Source: Rhodoferax sp.
GTDB taxonomy: Bacteria; Pseudomonadota; Gammaproteobacteria; Burkholderiales; Burkholderiaceae_C
Direction of reading: 5' to 3'
Assembly (NCBI GenBank): GCA_020048795.1
Contig: JAIFMA010000196.1
Span: 1 to 5,425, forward strand
DNA: 5,425 bases
Positions 1 to 4,949 of this stretch are shown piece after piece (position 1 is the stretch's first letter; each line of letters opens with the position of its first letter). Under the pieces are notes generated by a model. That model had not been told where the DNA came from, searched no databases, and saw only the letters and a list, made by a program, of their open reading frames with translations. A program made the translations under genes and the position numbers.

Positions 1-207
1 CTGAAGTGGTGGTCTGCTGTTGCACCGAGACAGCCGCTGCGACACCCGCACCCTGCCCGGTGACGGTGCACGCCATCATGTTGCGCATGGCCGCGTGTGA
101 CGCATCACATCACCCTCGTTGGTGGTCTCGCGATTGACGGTGATGCGCTGGCCAGCCCAGCGGGTGATCATGCGTTCGGCACGGGCCTTGTACTTTTCTT
201 CATCCAT
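1..207 (-). pseudogene. Broken FAD-dependent oxidoreductase: C-terminal piece joined out of frame to a short N-terminal piece
   Basis: Two reading frames abut here on the minus strand. From 109 down to the left edge one frame reads DASHAAMRNMMACTVTGQG followed by AGVAAAVSVQQ. This is the C-terminal FAD-binding segment typical of FAD_oxidored-type flavoproteins, where an S/H-AAMRN motif precedes a Gly/Ala-rich helix contacting the cofactor. That frame is closed upstream by a TGA at 112-110, so it has no start of its own. A second frame starts at ATG 207 and reads MDEEKYKARAERMITRWAGQ, then RITVNRETTNEGDV, before running into the wrong frame and stopping at 76-78. The second piece could be the N-terminus of the same protein, because many family members have a short leader before the dinucleotide-binding GxGxxG strand. 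That strand and the several hundred residues expected between the two pieces are absent, suggesting an internal out-of-frame deletion. The C-terminal assignment is fairly firm; the identity of the N-terminal piece is an inference. No good ribosome binding site is seen before 207. Confidence 0.55.
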
Positions 208-292
208 CGTGAAATTACCAGAGAGTTCGGGAGAGTGGGAGTGCAAGGCAAGTGATCGTGCGAGGGACTTTCAGCATGGGCCAAGCAAATAT

Positions 293-331
293 CAAAAAAG
301 CCCCGCGAACCCATCGGGTACCGCGAGGCTT
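293..331 (-). terminator. Rho-independent terminator of the substrate-binding protein gene
   Basis: Read on the minus strand, AAGCCTCGCG (331-322) pairs with CGCGGGGCTT (307-298) through nine Watson-Crick pairs and one G-U wobble. An inner ACCC/GGGT extension closes on a three-base GAT loop, and a run of six T residues (299-294) ends the structure. On the plus strand the wobble becomes an A-C mismatch and there is no T-run after the stem, so the element is directional. It lies about 25 bases after the TAA of the minus-strand binding-protein gene and separates it from the damaged oxidoreductase gene. Confidence 0.85.
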
Positions 332-354
332 GGGGTCAAACCCCTGTTCGGTTT

Positions 355-1391
355 TTAGTTGGCGGCTTTGACGCGGTCCAAAATACGGCCTTCAATTTCT
401 TCAAGACCCGCTGGCACGGCGGGGTACCAGCGAATGTTTTTGATGGCGGCCTCAGGGAAGCTGGCAGCAAACTGGGCCTTCAGCTTGGCATCAGCGAGTT
501 GGTCAGCACCTTTGGAGGCGGTGAACTGTCCGGCCGCCGCGCCAACCTTGGCCGCAATTTCAGGGCGCATGTTGAAGTTGATCCAGGCGTAGGCAGCTGC
601 ATCATTTTTGCCTTTGGCGGGGATGGCATAGGCATCAACCCAGCCAAGTGCGCCAGATTTTGGGGCAATGAATTGGAACTCAGGTTTGTCGCTGTTGAGC
701 TTCCAGCCGCCTGTATCCCAAGCCATTGCGCCAACAATTTCGCCCGACAAAAAGCCATTGACCACCTGATCTTTGTTGTCCCAATAGAACCTCAGATTGC
801 CTTTACAGGCCATCATGGTTTTACCCACCTCGTCCATCAACGCGCCATAAGCTTTGGGGTTGCTGTACAGCGCAAACGGATCTTTACCTGATGCAAAAGC
901 AAAAGCCAGCAGGGCTGGACGCTTCAGACGCATGGTTGTCTTGCCCTTGAACTCGGCTTTGCACAGGTCTGGATAGTCGGTAATTTTGGCCAGCTTGGTG
1001 TTGACCACCAGGCCGTCGGTGCCCCAGATGTGCGGCAGACCATACACCTTGCCCGCCACTGTGGTGTTTTTCTTGGTGGCATCTAGCATGGAGGGAATGA
1101 AAAGGTTAGTTTTCACCTTCTTTAAGTCCAACGCCTTGTAAATACCAAACTCGGTTTGGGGGCCATTGATGCGGTCTTGCGACGGCTGGGCCAGATCAAA
1201 ACCGGCACCACCGGTGGCGCGCAGCTTGGAGATCATTTCTTCGTTGTTGGACAGGGTCACTTCAACCTTGTAGCCGCTTTCTTTCTCGAACTGAGCCACG
1301 ATGTCGGCGGGGTTTTTTCCTGTGCAGTGGCGGTGCCAACAGCACTCAGTGCAACAATACCGGCAGCAATCAATGAGTAGCGGATTTTCAT
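355..1391 (-). CDS. PotD/PotF-type ABC transporter periplasmic substrate-binding protein, reading frame broken after the signal peptide
   Basis: The body of this gene encodes a family-1 extracellular solute-binding protein of the spermidine/putrescine type, which captures ligand in the periplasm for an ABC importer. Recognisable parts in order are ADIVAQFEKESGYKVEV, a FDLAQPSQD strand-turn, YGLPHIWGTDGLVVNT, a GWVDAYAIPA segment (640-642 codes the Trp) matching the W-x-D ligand-binding position of PotD, and a typical C-terminus with GLEEIEGRILDRVKAAN. The natural start is ATG 1391, preceded by AAGGA at 1403-1399 with 7-base spacing. It encodes a clear signal peptide (MKIRYSLIAAG..., ending ATA before QEK). 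That frame runs to QEKT near 1315 and then hits a stop; the body resumes one frame over at 1308. The family's first mature beta-strand (L-N-V-x-x-W-x-x-Y pattern) is absent. The open frame beginning at 1431 only reads the signal-peptide DNA out of frame (Cys/His-rich nonsense) and is not the true start. No permease or ATPase gene of the importer lies in the window. As sequenced, a functional exported protein is unlikely. Confidence 0.85.
1309..1319 (-). other. Frame break inside the substrate-binding protein gene
   Basis: On the minus strand the frame carrying the signal peptide (...ATAQEKT) ends in an A6-C4 tract at 1318-1309, and the frame carrying the mature protein (ADIVAQFEK...) begins at 1308. 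The frames differ so that one added base or two removed bases would join them. A simple homopolymer error would restore the frame but not the missing first beta-strand, so a deletion of roughly ten or more codons is the better explanation. Confidence 0.7.
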
Positions 1392-1398
1392 GGGTGAG

Positions 1399-1403
1399 TC
1401 CTT
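1399..1403 (-). promoter_or_regulatory. Ribosome binding site that fixes the start of the substrate-binding protein
   Basis: Minus-strand AAGGA lies 7 bases before ATG 1391-1389. It supports that ATG, which opens the signal-peptide frame, over the out-of-frame ATG at 1431, which has no comparable site. Confidence 0.7.
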
Positions 1404-1463
1404 GGGTTGATGAAACGTGGTTGAGGGACAAAATTAATGCAGTGATCTCTTAGGGGCCAAAGG

Positions 1464-1494
1464 ATACGCCACTTTTGCGGTGTTTTTATGTCAA
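1464..1494 (-). promoter_or_regulatory. Possible promoter of the substrate-binding protein gene
   Basis: A perfect TTGACA is present on the minus strand at 1494-1489. The best -10 candidate, GCGTAT at 1469-1464, is a poor match and sits 19 bases away, so only the -35 box is convincing. The element would place the transcript start roughly 65-70 bases before ATG 1391. Confidence 0.3.
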
Positions 1495-1544
1495 TTTCGT
1501 GACACAGTGCAGTGAAAAAATGGTGGGTTAACACGCATTTTTCT

Positions 1545-1553
1545 TGCTATCGT
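1545..1553 (+). promoter_or_regulatory. Possible extended -10 promoter for the AIM24-family gene
   Basis: TTGCTATCGT contains an extended -10 (TG-C-TATCGT, four of six matches to TATAAT) about 50 bases before the chosen start at 1601. No good -35 hexamer is found at 16-18 bases upstream. It is the best promoter-like site for this gene in the 209-base divergent gap, but weak. Confidence 0.25.
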
Positions 1554-1589
1554 TCAGCCCTGCAGGCGCGATTGATGCGCTGAAACTTC

Positions 1590-1595
1590 AAGGAG
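1590..1595 (+). promoter_or_regulatory. Ribosome binding site of the AIM24-family gene
   Basis: AAGGAG is followed by three in-frame ATG codons at 1598, 1601 and 1607. Spacings are 2, 5 and 11 bases. The 2-base spacing is too short, so 1601 is the best start and 1607 is possible. This also argues against the upstream TTG at 1544. Confidence 0.75.
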
Positions 1596-1600
1596 CAATG

Positions 1601-2416
1601 ATGGCAATGGATGTGGTGGATTTCGAGATTTTTGGCAATGAAATGCAGTATGTCGAGGTTGAACTTGACCCGGGCGAGGCTGCGGTGGGTGAAGCGGGCG
1701 TGATGTTCTACATGCAAGACGGCATTCAGATGGACACCATTTTTGGTGATGGTGCTCAGCAAGGTGGTTTTTTTGGCAAGCTGATGGGCGCGGGAAAACG
1801 CCTGCTGACTGGTGAAAGCCTGTTTACCACAGTATTTCAAAACACGGCTAGCAACAAACGGCGCGTGGCGTTTGCTGCCCCCTACCCCGGCAAAATTCTG
1901 GCGATGGATTTGGGCACGCTGGGCGGCACGCTGTTGTGCCAAAAGGACTCTTTTCTGTGCGCGGCCAAAGGGGTATCGCTGGGCATTGCGATGCAAAAGA
2001 AACTGGGCGTGGGCCTGTTTGGTGGCGAAGGTTTCATCATGCAGAAGCTCGAAGGCGATGGCATGGCCTTTGTGCACGCTGGCGGCACACTGATGGAGCG
2101 CAACCTGGCCCCGGGCGAGACGCTGCGCGTGGATACCGGCTGTGTGGTGGCCTACCAGCCTTCGGTTGACTTTGACATCCAGTATGTGGGTAAGGTCAAG
2201 TCGGCACTGTTTGGTGGCGAGGGCCTGTTTTTTGCCACGCTGCGCGGGCCAGGGCGGGTCTGGCTGCAGTCGCTGCCGCTGTCGCGCCTGGCCAACCGCA
2301 TCATTGCCTCAGCACCGGCAGCGGGCGGCAAGTCGGCCGAGCAGGGTTCCCTGCTGGGCGGCGGTGTGCTGGGGGGCAGCCTGCTCGGTGGCATGATGGG
2401 CGGCGAGGACGAGTAG
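1601..2416 (+). CDS. AIM24 / TIGR00266 family protein
   Basis: The 271-residue product belongs to the AIM24/TIGR00266 family, widespread bacterial and mitochondrial beta-sandwich proteins of unsettled biochemical function. The N-terminal FEIFGNEMQYVEVELDPGE (residues 8-26) and EAGVMFYM (31-38) are the family signature, close to the common form VELDPGE...AEAGAM. The rest alternates short beta-strands with Gly turns. The strand-turn LFGGEG occurs twice (139-144 and 203-208), with 14 identical bases at both sites, reflecting the repeated architecture. Residues about 240-271 form a Gly/Leu-rich tail (LLGGGVLGGSLLGGMMGG) ending in acidic EDE, probably flexible or membrane-associating. There is no signal peptide and no enzyme active-site motif. 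Start 1601 is chosen from AAGGAG at 1590. The gene is divergent from the binding-protein gene and lies 81 bases before the ParA-like gene on the same strand. Confidence 0.88.
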   Translation: MAMDVVDFEIFGNEMQYVEVELDPGEAAVGEAGVMFYMQDGIQMDTIFGDGAQQGGFFGKLMGAGKRLLTGESLFTTVFQNTASNKRRVAFAAPYPGKILAMDLGTLGGTLLCQKDSFLCAAKGVSLGIAMQKKLGVGLFGGEGFIMQKLEGDGMAFVHAGGTLMERNLAPGETLRVDTGCVVAYQPSVDFDIQYVGKVKSALFGGEGLFFATLRGPGRVWLQSLPLSRLANRIIASAPAAGGKSAEQGSLLGGGVLGGSLLGGMMGGEDE

Positions 2417-2429
2417 GTAAGCATCATCA

Positions 2430-2486
2430 GATTTAGCTGTTTTTGGCCTGTAGCCCATGCAGATATTGCGCAAGAAGCTATTAATT
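2430..2486. repeat. Intergenic repeat of the type dispersed in Comamonadaceae genomes
   Basis: The gap between the AIM24 gene and the ParA-like gene is almost filled by a sequence with TTTTTGGCCTGTAGCCC (2439-2455), then ATATTGCGCAAGAAGCTATT (2463-2482). From memory, close variants (read on the other strand as AATAGCTTCTTGCGCAATAT followed by a GGCTACAGGCC block) recur in intergenic regions of Rhodoferax, Acidovorax and Polaromonas genomes. The element is bounded by a TAGCT/AGCTA inverted pair (2434-2438 and 2476-2480) and contains the 8-bp palindrome TTGCGCAA (2466-2473). Only one copy is in this window, so the repeat status rests on recall, not on the sequence alone. Confidence 0.5.
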
Positions 2487-2492
2487 AGAGAG
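2487..2492 (+). promoter_or_regulatory. Ribosome binding site of the ParA-like gene
   Basis: AGAGAG lies 5 bases before ATG 2498, a moderate match at normal spacing. It supports ATG 2498 as the start and directly abuts the end of the intergenic repeat. Confidence 0.55.
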
Positions 2493-2497
2493 CAAAT

Positions 2498-3118
2498 ATG
2501 CCAGTCATTGTTGTCGCCAACCCGAAAGGCGGCGTAGGCAAATCCACAATATCCACCCATGTGGCGGCCTACTACGCCAACCAAGGCCATGCTGTGATGC
2601 TGGGCGATGTGGATCGTCAGGAGTCGAGTAAGTTGTGGATGTCGCTGCGACCCGACTCTGCTGCACCGATTGCCAGTTGGGCGCTGGAGCGCGACCACAT
2701 TGCCAAACCACCCAAAGGCACCACCCATGTGGTGCTCGACACCCCGGCGGGCTTGCGCGGCAAGCGCTTGCTGGATGTGCTCAAGCGCGGGCAAAAGGTG
2801 CTGGTGCCGCTGCAAGCCAGCGTGTTTGACATGACAACCACCCTGCATTTTCTGGCCGAGCTGGCCGCTTGCAAGCGAGAGGTTGGCAAGCTACAGGTGG
2901 CCTTGGTGGGGCTGCGGGTGGATGAGCGCACTCGTTCAGCGGAGCAATTGCGCCAGTTTGTGGCGCGCACCGAACTACCCTTGCTCAGCATGCTGCGCAA
3001 CACGCAAAACTATCCGCTGCTGGCGGCCCGAGGGTTGACCGTGTTTGACCTGCCACCCCAACAGGCACAACGCGATCTGACGCAGTGGCAGCCGATTTGC
3101 CAGTGGCTGGATCAATAG
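2498..3118 (+). CDS. Solo ParA/MinD-family ATPase
   Basis: The 206-residue protein is a small ParA-type P-loop ATPase lacking an N-terminal DNA-binding extension. The deviant Walker A motif is PKGGVGKST at residues 9-17, with signature Lys10 and P-loop Lys15. The switch I/Walker A' region is GDVDRQESS (36-44), carrying the Asp pair at 37 and 39; the usual form is D-x-D-P-Q, so the Pro is replaced by Arg. Walker B is VVLDTPAG (78-85, Asp81). Family members dimerise with ATP and position plasmids, chromosomes or protein complexes on the nucleoid or membrane. No parB or centromere-like array is nearby, and the gene sits singly after the AIM24 gene, so plasmid partition is unlikely here. The cargo is unknown. 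The gene may share a transcript with the AIM24 gene across the 81-base repeat-bearing gap. Start is ATG 2498 with AGAGAG upstream. Confidence 0.9.
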   Translation: MPVIVVANPKGGVGKSTISTHVAAYYANQGHAVMLGDVDRQESSKLWMSLRPDSAAPIASWALERDHIAKPPKGTTHVVLDTPAGLRGKRLLDVLKRGQKVLVPLQASVFDMTTTLHFLAELAACKREVGKLQVALVGLRVDERTRSAEQLRQFVARTELPLLSMLRNTQNYPLLAARGLTVFDLPPQQAQRDLTQWQPICQWLDQ

Positions 3119-3128
3119 GCCAGCCACT
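3102..3128 (+). terminator. Hairpin across the stop codon of the ParA-like gene
   Basis: AGTGGCTGG (3102-3110) and CCAGCCACT (3120-3128) form a perfect 9-bp stem with a 9-base loop containing the TAG stop at 3116-3118. No T-run follows, so it is not a canonical intrinsic terminator. It could mark the 3' end by protecting the mRNA or aiding factor-dependent termination. Confidence 0.45.
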
Positions 3129-3201
3129 TAGGAATGCGGAAATCACAAATATCCCATTTCTGGCGGCGCTGACAGGCGCATTTCGTCGTTGCAATCCGCT
3201 C

Positions 3202-3217
3202 GTTTAGCTGGCTAAAC
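3202..3217. repeat. Short perfect inverted repeat GTTTAGC-TG-GCTAAAC
   Basis: Seven-base arms flank a two-base centre. The loop is too short for a stable RNA hairpin using all pairs, so it resembles a dyad protein-binding site or a small cruciform more than a terminator. No promoter is recognised beside it. Confidence 0.4.
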
Positions 3218-3292
3218 TTGGCGTTGTGTCATGATTCATGGTCGGTATTTTTGCATCGGTGCTGGAAGTTTTCAAGACAACCAATTTGCCCG

Positions 3293-3335
3293 CTCACTAG
3301 CCGTTTTATTGTTTTAAACCAAGTGAGTACGGCTA
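3293..3335. repeat. Two interlocked inverted repeats (A-B-A'-B' order)
   Basis: CTCACT (3293-3298) is complementary to AGTGAG (3322-3327), and TAGCCGT (3298-3304) is complementary to ACGGCTA (3329-3335). The order is A, B, A', B', so both stems cannot nest; they are alternatives or form a pseudoknot-like fold. The element begins 5 bases past the ferredoxin stop codon on the minus strand and could shape the 3' end of that transcript. Confidence 0.4.
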
Positions 3336-3339
3336 TCTG

Positions 3340-3615
3340 TCAATACAAAAACGGTGAGGCAGATACAACCAGCAACTGCAGACTGCGGTATTTGCGCCAC
3401 AGGCTTTCTTTGTTTTCCACCCATTGCGGATTCACCGGGATGCAGTTCACTGGACAGACCTGCACGCACTGGGGCTCATCAAAATGCCCCACACACTCGG
3501 TGCATTTTTGCGGGTCAATCTGGTAGATTTCCGGCCCCATAGAGATGGCATCGTTCGGGCACTCAGGCTCGCATACGTCGCAGTTGATGCATTCGTCGGT
3601 GATCAGCAAAGCCAT
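3340..3615 (-). CDS. YfhL-type 2[4Fe-4S] ferredoxin
   Basis: The 91-residue protein is a small bacterial ferredoxin carrying two [4Fe-4S] clusters for low-potential electron transfer in the cytoplasm. It opens with MALLITDECINCDVCEPECP, nearly the family consensus. The first cysteine set is C9, C12, C15 and C19. The second is C38, C41, C50 and C54, with the 8-residue insertion between the second and third ligands that marks the YfhL/Allochromatium-type family. The segment KCTECVGHFDEPQC is characteristic. C58 is an additional cysteine. Length is normal, but the last dozen residues (LQLLVVSASPFLY) are unusually hydrophobic. It lies 23 bases after the universal stress gene and downstream of coaD, a common neighbour of this ferredoxin in beta- and gammaproteobacteria. 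No clear Shine-Dalgarno site precedes ATG 3615. The partner enzyme is not indicated. Confidence 0.93.
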   Translation of the reverse strand: MALLITDECINCDVCEPECPNDAISMGPEIYQIDPQKCTECVGHFDEPQCVQVCPVNCIPVNPQWVENKESLWRKYRSLQLLVVSASPFLY

Positions 3616-3638
3616 GACGGGTGACTCGTACCGCTTGA

Positions 3639-4094
3639 TTATTCAGCGATGTCGGGGCTGGCGTTTTCGCTACCCTTGACGATCATCACCGGCACACCCG
3701 CCGCATGCAAGACCTCGTTGGACACCGAGCCCAACAGCGCGCTGCGCAGAGTGCTGGTGCCACTGGCTCCCATCACCACCAGGTCGCAGCCGTAGTTTTC
3801 CAGAATATCGACCAGCGTGTGCGCCGGGTCGCCCATGGCCACTTCGGTCTCGTAAGCCATGCCGACGGCATCCAGCAGGGCTTGCGCCGGCAACAGGGTG
3901 TTGGCACCAGCGGCCGCACTGACCTGCTCAATGACGCGGGGATCATGCGCCACCATCAGTTCGTACAGGCTGGCCGGCTCCTGCACATTGGCCAGCACCG
4001 CACTGGCCTCCAGCCCATCGGCACCCAGTCGTATGGCAAATTTGACCGCTTCAAGCGCTGTGGCAGAGCCGTCAAATGGCAACAAAATCTTCAT
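3639..4094 (-). CDS. Universal stress protein, UspA family, ATP-binding type
   Basis: The 151-residue cytoplasmic protein is a single-domain universal stress protein. It starts MKILLPFDGS, with the family's first strand and conserved Asp8. It contains the ATP-binding loop G-2x-G-9x-G-S: Gly109, Gly112, Gly122 and Ser123 within VVMGASGTSTLRSALLGSVS. It ends with the usual VPVMIVK strand and a short acidic tail. Such proteins dimerise and help survival under starvation or stress; the specific partner is unknown. ATG 4094 is preferred because GGAG lies at 4103-4100 with 5-base spacing. An in-frame GTG at 4100 overlaps that site and is rejected. The gene lies between coaD (27 bases upstream) and the ferredoxin (23 bases downstream), probably on one transcript. 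Confidence 0.92.
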   Translation of the reverse strand: MKILLPFDGSATALEAVKFAIRLGADGLEASAVLANVQEPASLYELMVAHDPRVIEQVSAAAGANTLLPAQALLDAVGMAYETEVAMGDPAHTLVDILENYGCDLVVMGASGTSTLRSALLGSVSNEVLHAAGVPVMIVKGSENASPDIAE

Positions 4095-4099
4095 GGTCA

Positions 4100-4103
4100 C
4101 TCC
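4100..4103 (-). promoter_or_regulatory. Ribosome binding site of the universal stress gene
   Basis: Minus-strand GGAG (within TTTGGAG) sits 5 bases before ATG 4094 and overlaps the alternative GTG at 4100. It therefore decides the start in favour of the ATG. Confidence 0.7.
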
Positions 4104-4121
4104 AAATCAATCAATCAAACA

Positions 4122-4616
4122 TCACGACAACGACCGTACTTTTTGAAGCAGACGCTGATTCACGGCAGGCGACACAAACCTCACAACCTCTCCACCCAGG
4201 GTGGCGATTTCGCGCACAAAGGTGCTGGAGATGAACTGGTATTTGTCGCCGGGGGTCAAAAACACGGTCTCGACATCGGGCATCAAGGCCCGGTTCATAC
4301 CTGCCAACTGAAATTCGTAGTCAAAGTCGGTCACCGCGCGCAAGCCCCGCACCATGGCTTTGGCCCCGCGTGCCACAATAAAGTCGCGCATCAGCCCGTC
4401 AAAGCTTTCAACCGTGACACCCGGATAAGCCGAGACCGCCCGAGTTGCCATGTCCATACGTTCGGCCAGGGAAAACATGGCCTTTTTGTGATGCCCGGCG
4501 GCCACCGCAACGATAACCCGGCCAAACAGTTGCACCGCGCGGCGCACCACGTCCTCATGGCCCAGGGTAATGGGGTCAAACGTGCCAGGGTAAACCGCTA
4601 TCAAGTCATTGGGCAT
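4122..4616 (-). CDS. coaD: Phosphopantetheine adenylyltransferase
   Basis: The enzyme transfers AMP from ATP to 4'-phosphopantetheine, giving dephospho-CoA, the penultimate step of coenzyme A synthesis; it is a cytosolic hexamer in characterised members. From ATG 4616 it is 164 residues, the normal length. Motifs follow the E. coli enzyme closely: AVYPGTFDPITLGHEDVVRR (residues 7-26) with the nucleotidyltransferase T-x-G-H site (Thr17, Gly19, His20); HHKKAMFSLAER (42-53); MVRGLRAVTDFDYEFQLA (88-105) with the RGLR ATP-binding loop; and YQFISSTFVREIA (126-138). The frame stays open upstream to 4739, but those extra 41 codons do not resemble the family and are excluded. The Shine-Dalgarno before 4616 is weak. 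It heads a probable operon with the stress protein and ferredoxin genes. rsmD, a frequent upstream neighbour of coaD, is not present here. Confidence 0.95.
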   Translation of the reverse strand: MPNDLIAVYPGTFDPITLGHEDVVRRAVQLFGRVIVAVAAGHHKKAMFSLAERMDMATRAVSAYPGVTVESFDGLMRDFIVARGAKAMVRGLRAVTDFDYEFQLAGMNRALMPDVETVFLTPGDKYQFISSTFVREIATLGGEVVRFVSPAVNQRLLQKVRSLS

Positions 4617-4889
4617 GGTGAGATTCAGATCATGTAAAACAGCCTGATTATCAACGGCGATGGGTAGTGGGTGCACCGGTGTCAATTCAACGGCACAAAT
4701 CCTGACGCACTGGTCCCGGCACTCTCCCTGAGCCATCATCCCCCGGACACTGCAGAAGAAGCAGTCACTGCCGCGTGGACGGTCGGCGGTGAAGCGGCAA
4801 ACGGAAGCTGCGGTGCACGGGCAAAGTACCTAGATTGCTTTCAATCCCCTTATTGCTTGCGCTCGTCAGCGGCGGTTCAGTCCAACAAG

Positions 4890-4949
4890 GTTTATCTTGC
4901 AAGTTTGGCGTTGTGCAACTTCATCAGCATTGCAGCGCGCAAGATAAAC
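4890..4949. repeat. 11-bp perfect inverted repeat enclosing a second small stem
   Basis: GTTTATCTTGC (4890-4900) and GCAAGATAAAC (4939-4949) are perfect reverse complements, 38 bases apart. Directly inside the left arm AAGTT (4901-4905) pairs with AACTT (4917-4921). The pair could form a long stem with an internal branch, or be two binding half-sites. There is no flanking T-run on either strand, so it is not a simple terminator. Flanking GTCCAAC (4880-4886) and GTTGTAC (4957-4963) give it a loose likeness to an integron recombination site. Confidence 0.5.

Larger units (their letters stand above)
3119..3339. other. Noncoding region between converging genes
   Basis: No credible gene is seen on either strand in these 221 bases. 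The stretch holds the right arm of the hairpin at 3102-3128, a 7-bp inverted repeat with a 2-base loop at 3202-3217 (GTTTAGC-TG-GCTAAAC), and two interlocked inverted repeats at 3293-3335. The composition becomes AT-rich near 3300-3320. It lies between two convergent transcripts, so promoters are not required, and none stands out. Confidence 0.6.

Noticed and set aside
1392..1431. Upstream ATG at 1431 as the start of the substrate-binding protein
   Set aside because: Its first 40 codons read the signal-peptide DNA in the wrong frame and give Cys/His-rich nonsense; ATG 1391 has the ribosome binding site and a true signal peptide.
1544..1600. TTG at 1544 as the start of the AIM24-family protein
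   Set aside because: No ribosome binding site precedes it, and AAGGAG at 1590 serves the ATG at 1601, which matches where family members begin.
2498..3118. Plasmid partition locus or plasmid origin
   Set aside because: There is no parB, no iteron or parS array and no replication gene; the neighbours are chromosomal housekeeping genes.
4103..4121. AATC tetranucleotide repeat between coaD and the stress gene
   Set aside because: Only about three units (AATCAATCAATCAA), too short to suggest phase variation or a functional array.
3705..4637. Long plus-strand open frame of about 310 codons opposite the stress protein and coaD genes
   Set aside because: It is His/Gln/Arg-rich with no known fold and is the antisense shadow of two firmly identified genes.
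4617..4739. N-terminal extension of coaD back to 4739
   Set aside because: The extra 41 residues have no similarity to the enzyme family, and the canonical start region (MPNDLIAVYPGTFDP) begins at 4616.
3218..4915. The 11-base match TTGGCGTTGTG at 3218-3228 and 4905-4915
   Set aside because: A match of this length is expected by chance in a window of this size, and the flanks do not match.
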